Of a DNA stretch of 64,000 nucleotides, positions 62,964 to 64,000 are shown piece after piece. This DNA comes from JAGVSZ01 sp963747775. GTDB lineage: Bacteria > Pseudomonadota > Gammaproteobacteria > Burkholderiales > SG8-39. The stretch spans positions 124,001 through 188,000 of the forward strand of contig CAVVGT010000004.1 in NCBI GenBank assembly GCA_963747775.1, in the 5' to 3' direction. The position numbers and the translations under genes were made by a program. The notes under the pieces are model-generated. The model ran no database searches. It had not been told where the DNA came from and was given only the letters and a program-made list of their open reading frames with translations. Each line of letters begins with the position of its first letter. The first letter of the stretch is position 1.

Positions 62964-63029
62964 CGCGCCGCGGCGATGAATAAGGGGAAGCGGCGCACCC
63001 TGCGTCGCGCAGAGTAGAAGGAGGCCGTC

Positions 63030-64000
63030 ATGGCAACGCCGAACGACGCCGTAGTGCGGAACGTGCATCCGGTCGACGAGGTGCTTCCGACCGGCAAGCT
63101 CTTTGTACTCGGCCTGCAGCACGTGCTGGTGATGTACGCGGGCGCCGTGGCCGTGCCCCTGATCCTCGGCGGCGCGCTGAAGCTGCCGAAGGACCAGGTT
63201 GCCCTGCTCATCAACGCCGACCTGTTCGCCTGCGGCGTCGTGACCCTGATCCAGGCGCTCGGCGTCTGGAAGTTCGGCATCCGGCTCCCCGTGATGATGG
63301 GGGTGACGTTCGCGTCCGTCGGCCCGATGCTCGCGATGGGCGCGGCGGCCGGCGGCGGCACCGCGGGCCTGTTGCTCATCTACGGCTCGGTCATCGGCGC
63401 CGGGATCATCGGCATCCTGATCGCGCCGCTGGTCAGCCGCATGCTCCCCCTGTTCCCGCCGGTCGTCACCGGCACGATCATCGCGGTGATCGGGATCACG
63501 CTGATGCGCGTCGGCATCAACTGGGCAGCGGGCAGCCCGAACCCGGCCGCACCGAACTACGGCGACCCGTTCCACCTCGGCGTCGCGCTGGTCGTGCTGG
63601 TTTCGATCCTGCTGATCGTGAAGTTCTTCCGCGGATTCCTCGGCAACATCGCCGTCCTCCTGGGGATCATCATCGGCTTCGTCATCGCGCTCGGGGCCGG
63701 GAAGGTCAGCTTCGCCGGCCTCGAGGAGGCAAGCTGGTTCGCGATCATCAAGCCCTTCCAGTTCGGGGTGCCGCAGTTCGACGGATTTGCGATCCTCACC
63801 ATGACGCTCGTGATGATCGTCGTCATGATCGAGTCGACCGGGATGTTCCTCGCGCTCGGCGAGCTGACCGACAAGAAGATCTCGCAGGACGACCTCACGC
63901 GCGGCCTGCGCACCGACGGCCTCGGAACGCTGATCGGAGGGATCTTCAACACCTTCCCCTACACCTCGTTCTCGCAGAACGTGGGGCTGGTCGGGGTGAC
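63030..64000 (+). CDS. NCS2-family purine/urate permease, cut by the right edge
   Basis: First 323 residues of a nucleobase:cation symporter-2 protein (uracil-xanthine permease family; UacT/XanQ/PucJ-like). LFVLGLQHVLVMYAGAVAVPLILG (helix 1 with the QH motif), FGIRLPVMMGVTFASVGPML, VVTGTIIAVIGITLM, motif around MIVVMIESTGMFLALGELT and NTFPYTSFSQNVGLVGV (family signature) at the edge. Strong ribosome site AGAAGGAGG before ATG 63030. Beside puuD, so urate or xanthine is the likely cargo. Confidence 0.92.
   Translation, partial: MATPNDAVVRNVHPVDEVLPTGKLFVLGLQHVLVMYAGAVAVPLILGGALKLPKDQVALLINADLFACGVVTLIQALGVWKFGIRLPVMMGVTFASVGPMLAMGAAAGGGTAGLLLIYGSVIGAGIIGILIAPLVSRMLPLFPPVVTGTIIAVIGITLMRVGINWAAGSPNPAAPNYGDPFHLGVALVVLVSILLIVKFFRGFLGNIAVLLGIIIGFVIALGAGKVSFAGLEEASWFAIIKPFQFGVPQFDGFAILTMTLVMIVVMIESTGMFLALGELTDKKISQDDLTRGLRTDGLGTLIGGIFNTFPYTSFSQNVGLVGV

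Overview
The window looks like a contig from a high-GC betaproteobacterium (Burkholderiales/Rhodocyclales-like). The reasons are the gene order rpsT-murJ-sirB1-ribF-ileS-lspA-ispH next to a minor-pilin operon, several Bug-type (TctC) periplasmic binding proteins, a complete LivKHMGF importer, PmbA/DarP, and a remnant of a PEP-CTERM protein. It is chromosomal: there are housekeeping genes throughout, and no phage, plasmid, CRISPR or intact insertion sequence was seen. Many genes are interrupted by one-base shifts, mostly extra bases, concentrated at 1-3.2 kb, 12.9-18.4 kb, 32.4-33.2 kb, 34.4 kb, 39.6 kb, 40.9-41.4 kb and 57.98 kb. Neighbouring genes are clean and the broken genes are well conserved, so I treat most of these as consensus errors, not true pseudogenes.

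Layout. 1-9.4 kb (mostly +): a broken FAD oxidoreductase, a 2-hydroxyacid dehydrogenase, and a scattered set of carbon-monoxide-dehydrogenase-type maturation genes (MoxR/CoxD-like ATPase, CoxE-like VWA protein, CoxG-like protein) interleaved with two Bug binding proteins, an Ldh-family dehydrogenase, an EF-hand protein and a PuuE-like deacetylase. 9.4-12.1 kb (-): ornithine-cyclodeaminase-like protein, a lipoprotein hydrolase and an exported methyltransferase. 12.3-18.4 kb (-): livKHMGF followed by an aldehyde dehydrogenase, one operon. 18.7-28.7 kb: a PAS/GAF/GGDEF/EAL protein, an O-GlcNAc-transferase-like TPR protein, PmbA, DarP, MogA, a carboxylesterase and a probable PilZ protein.

28.7-32.7 kb is a small accessory stretch, visibly less GC-rich, ending at a tRNA-Thr(CGT). 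It carries a sugar dehydrogenase, three small unknown genes and a PEP-CTERM remnant. 32.7-40.5 kb (-): a Fur-family regulator, then the type IV pilus operon pilE-fimT-pilV-pilW-pilX-pilY1. 40.7-48.7 kb (-): ispH, lspA, ileS, ribF, sirB1, murJ. 48.9-56.2 kb: rpsT, a basic amino acid decarboxylase, an orphan ParA, and argD-argF-argG (N-acetylornithine to argininosuccinate, lacking only the deacetylation step). 56.3-57.0 kb: a metallophosphoesterase.

57.1 kb to the right edge is a purine/glyoxylate module: glyoxylate carboligase, tartronate semialdehyde reductase and glycerate 2-kinase turn two glyoxylates into 2-phosphoglycerate, followed by a cyclophilin-like protein, the membrane urate oxidase PuuD and a purine/urate permease cut by the edge. 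The most interesting points are a glyoxylate carboligase with a glutamate where the E. coli enzyme has valine, a possible tRNA-bounded island, a family of short G-run/C-run palindromic repeats, a duplicated 5' end of puuD, and leaderless-type promoters.
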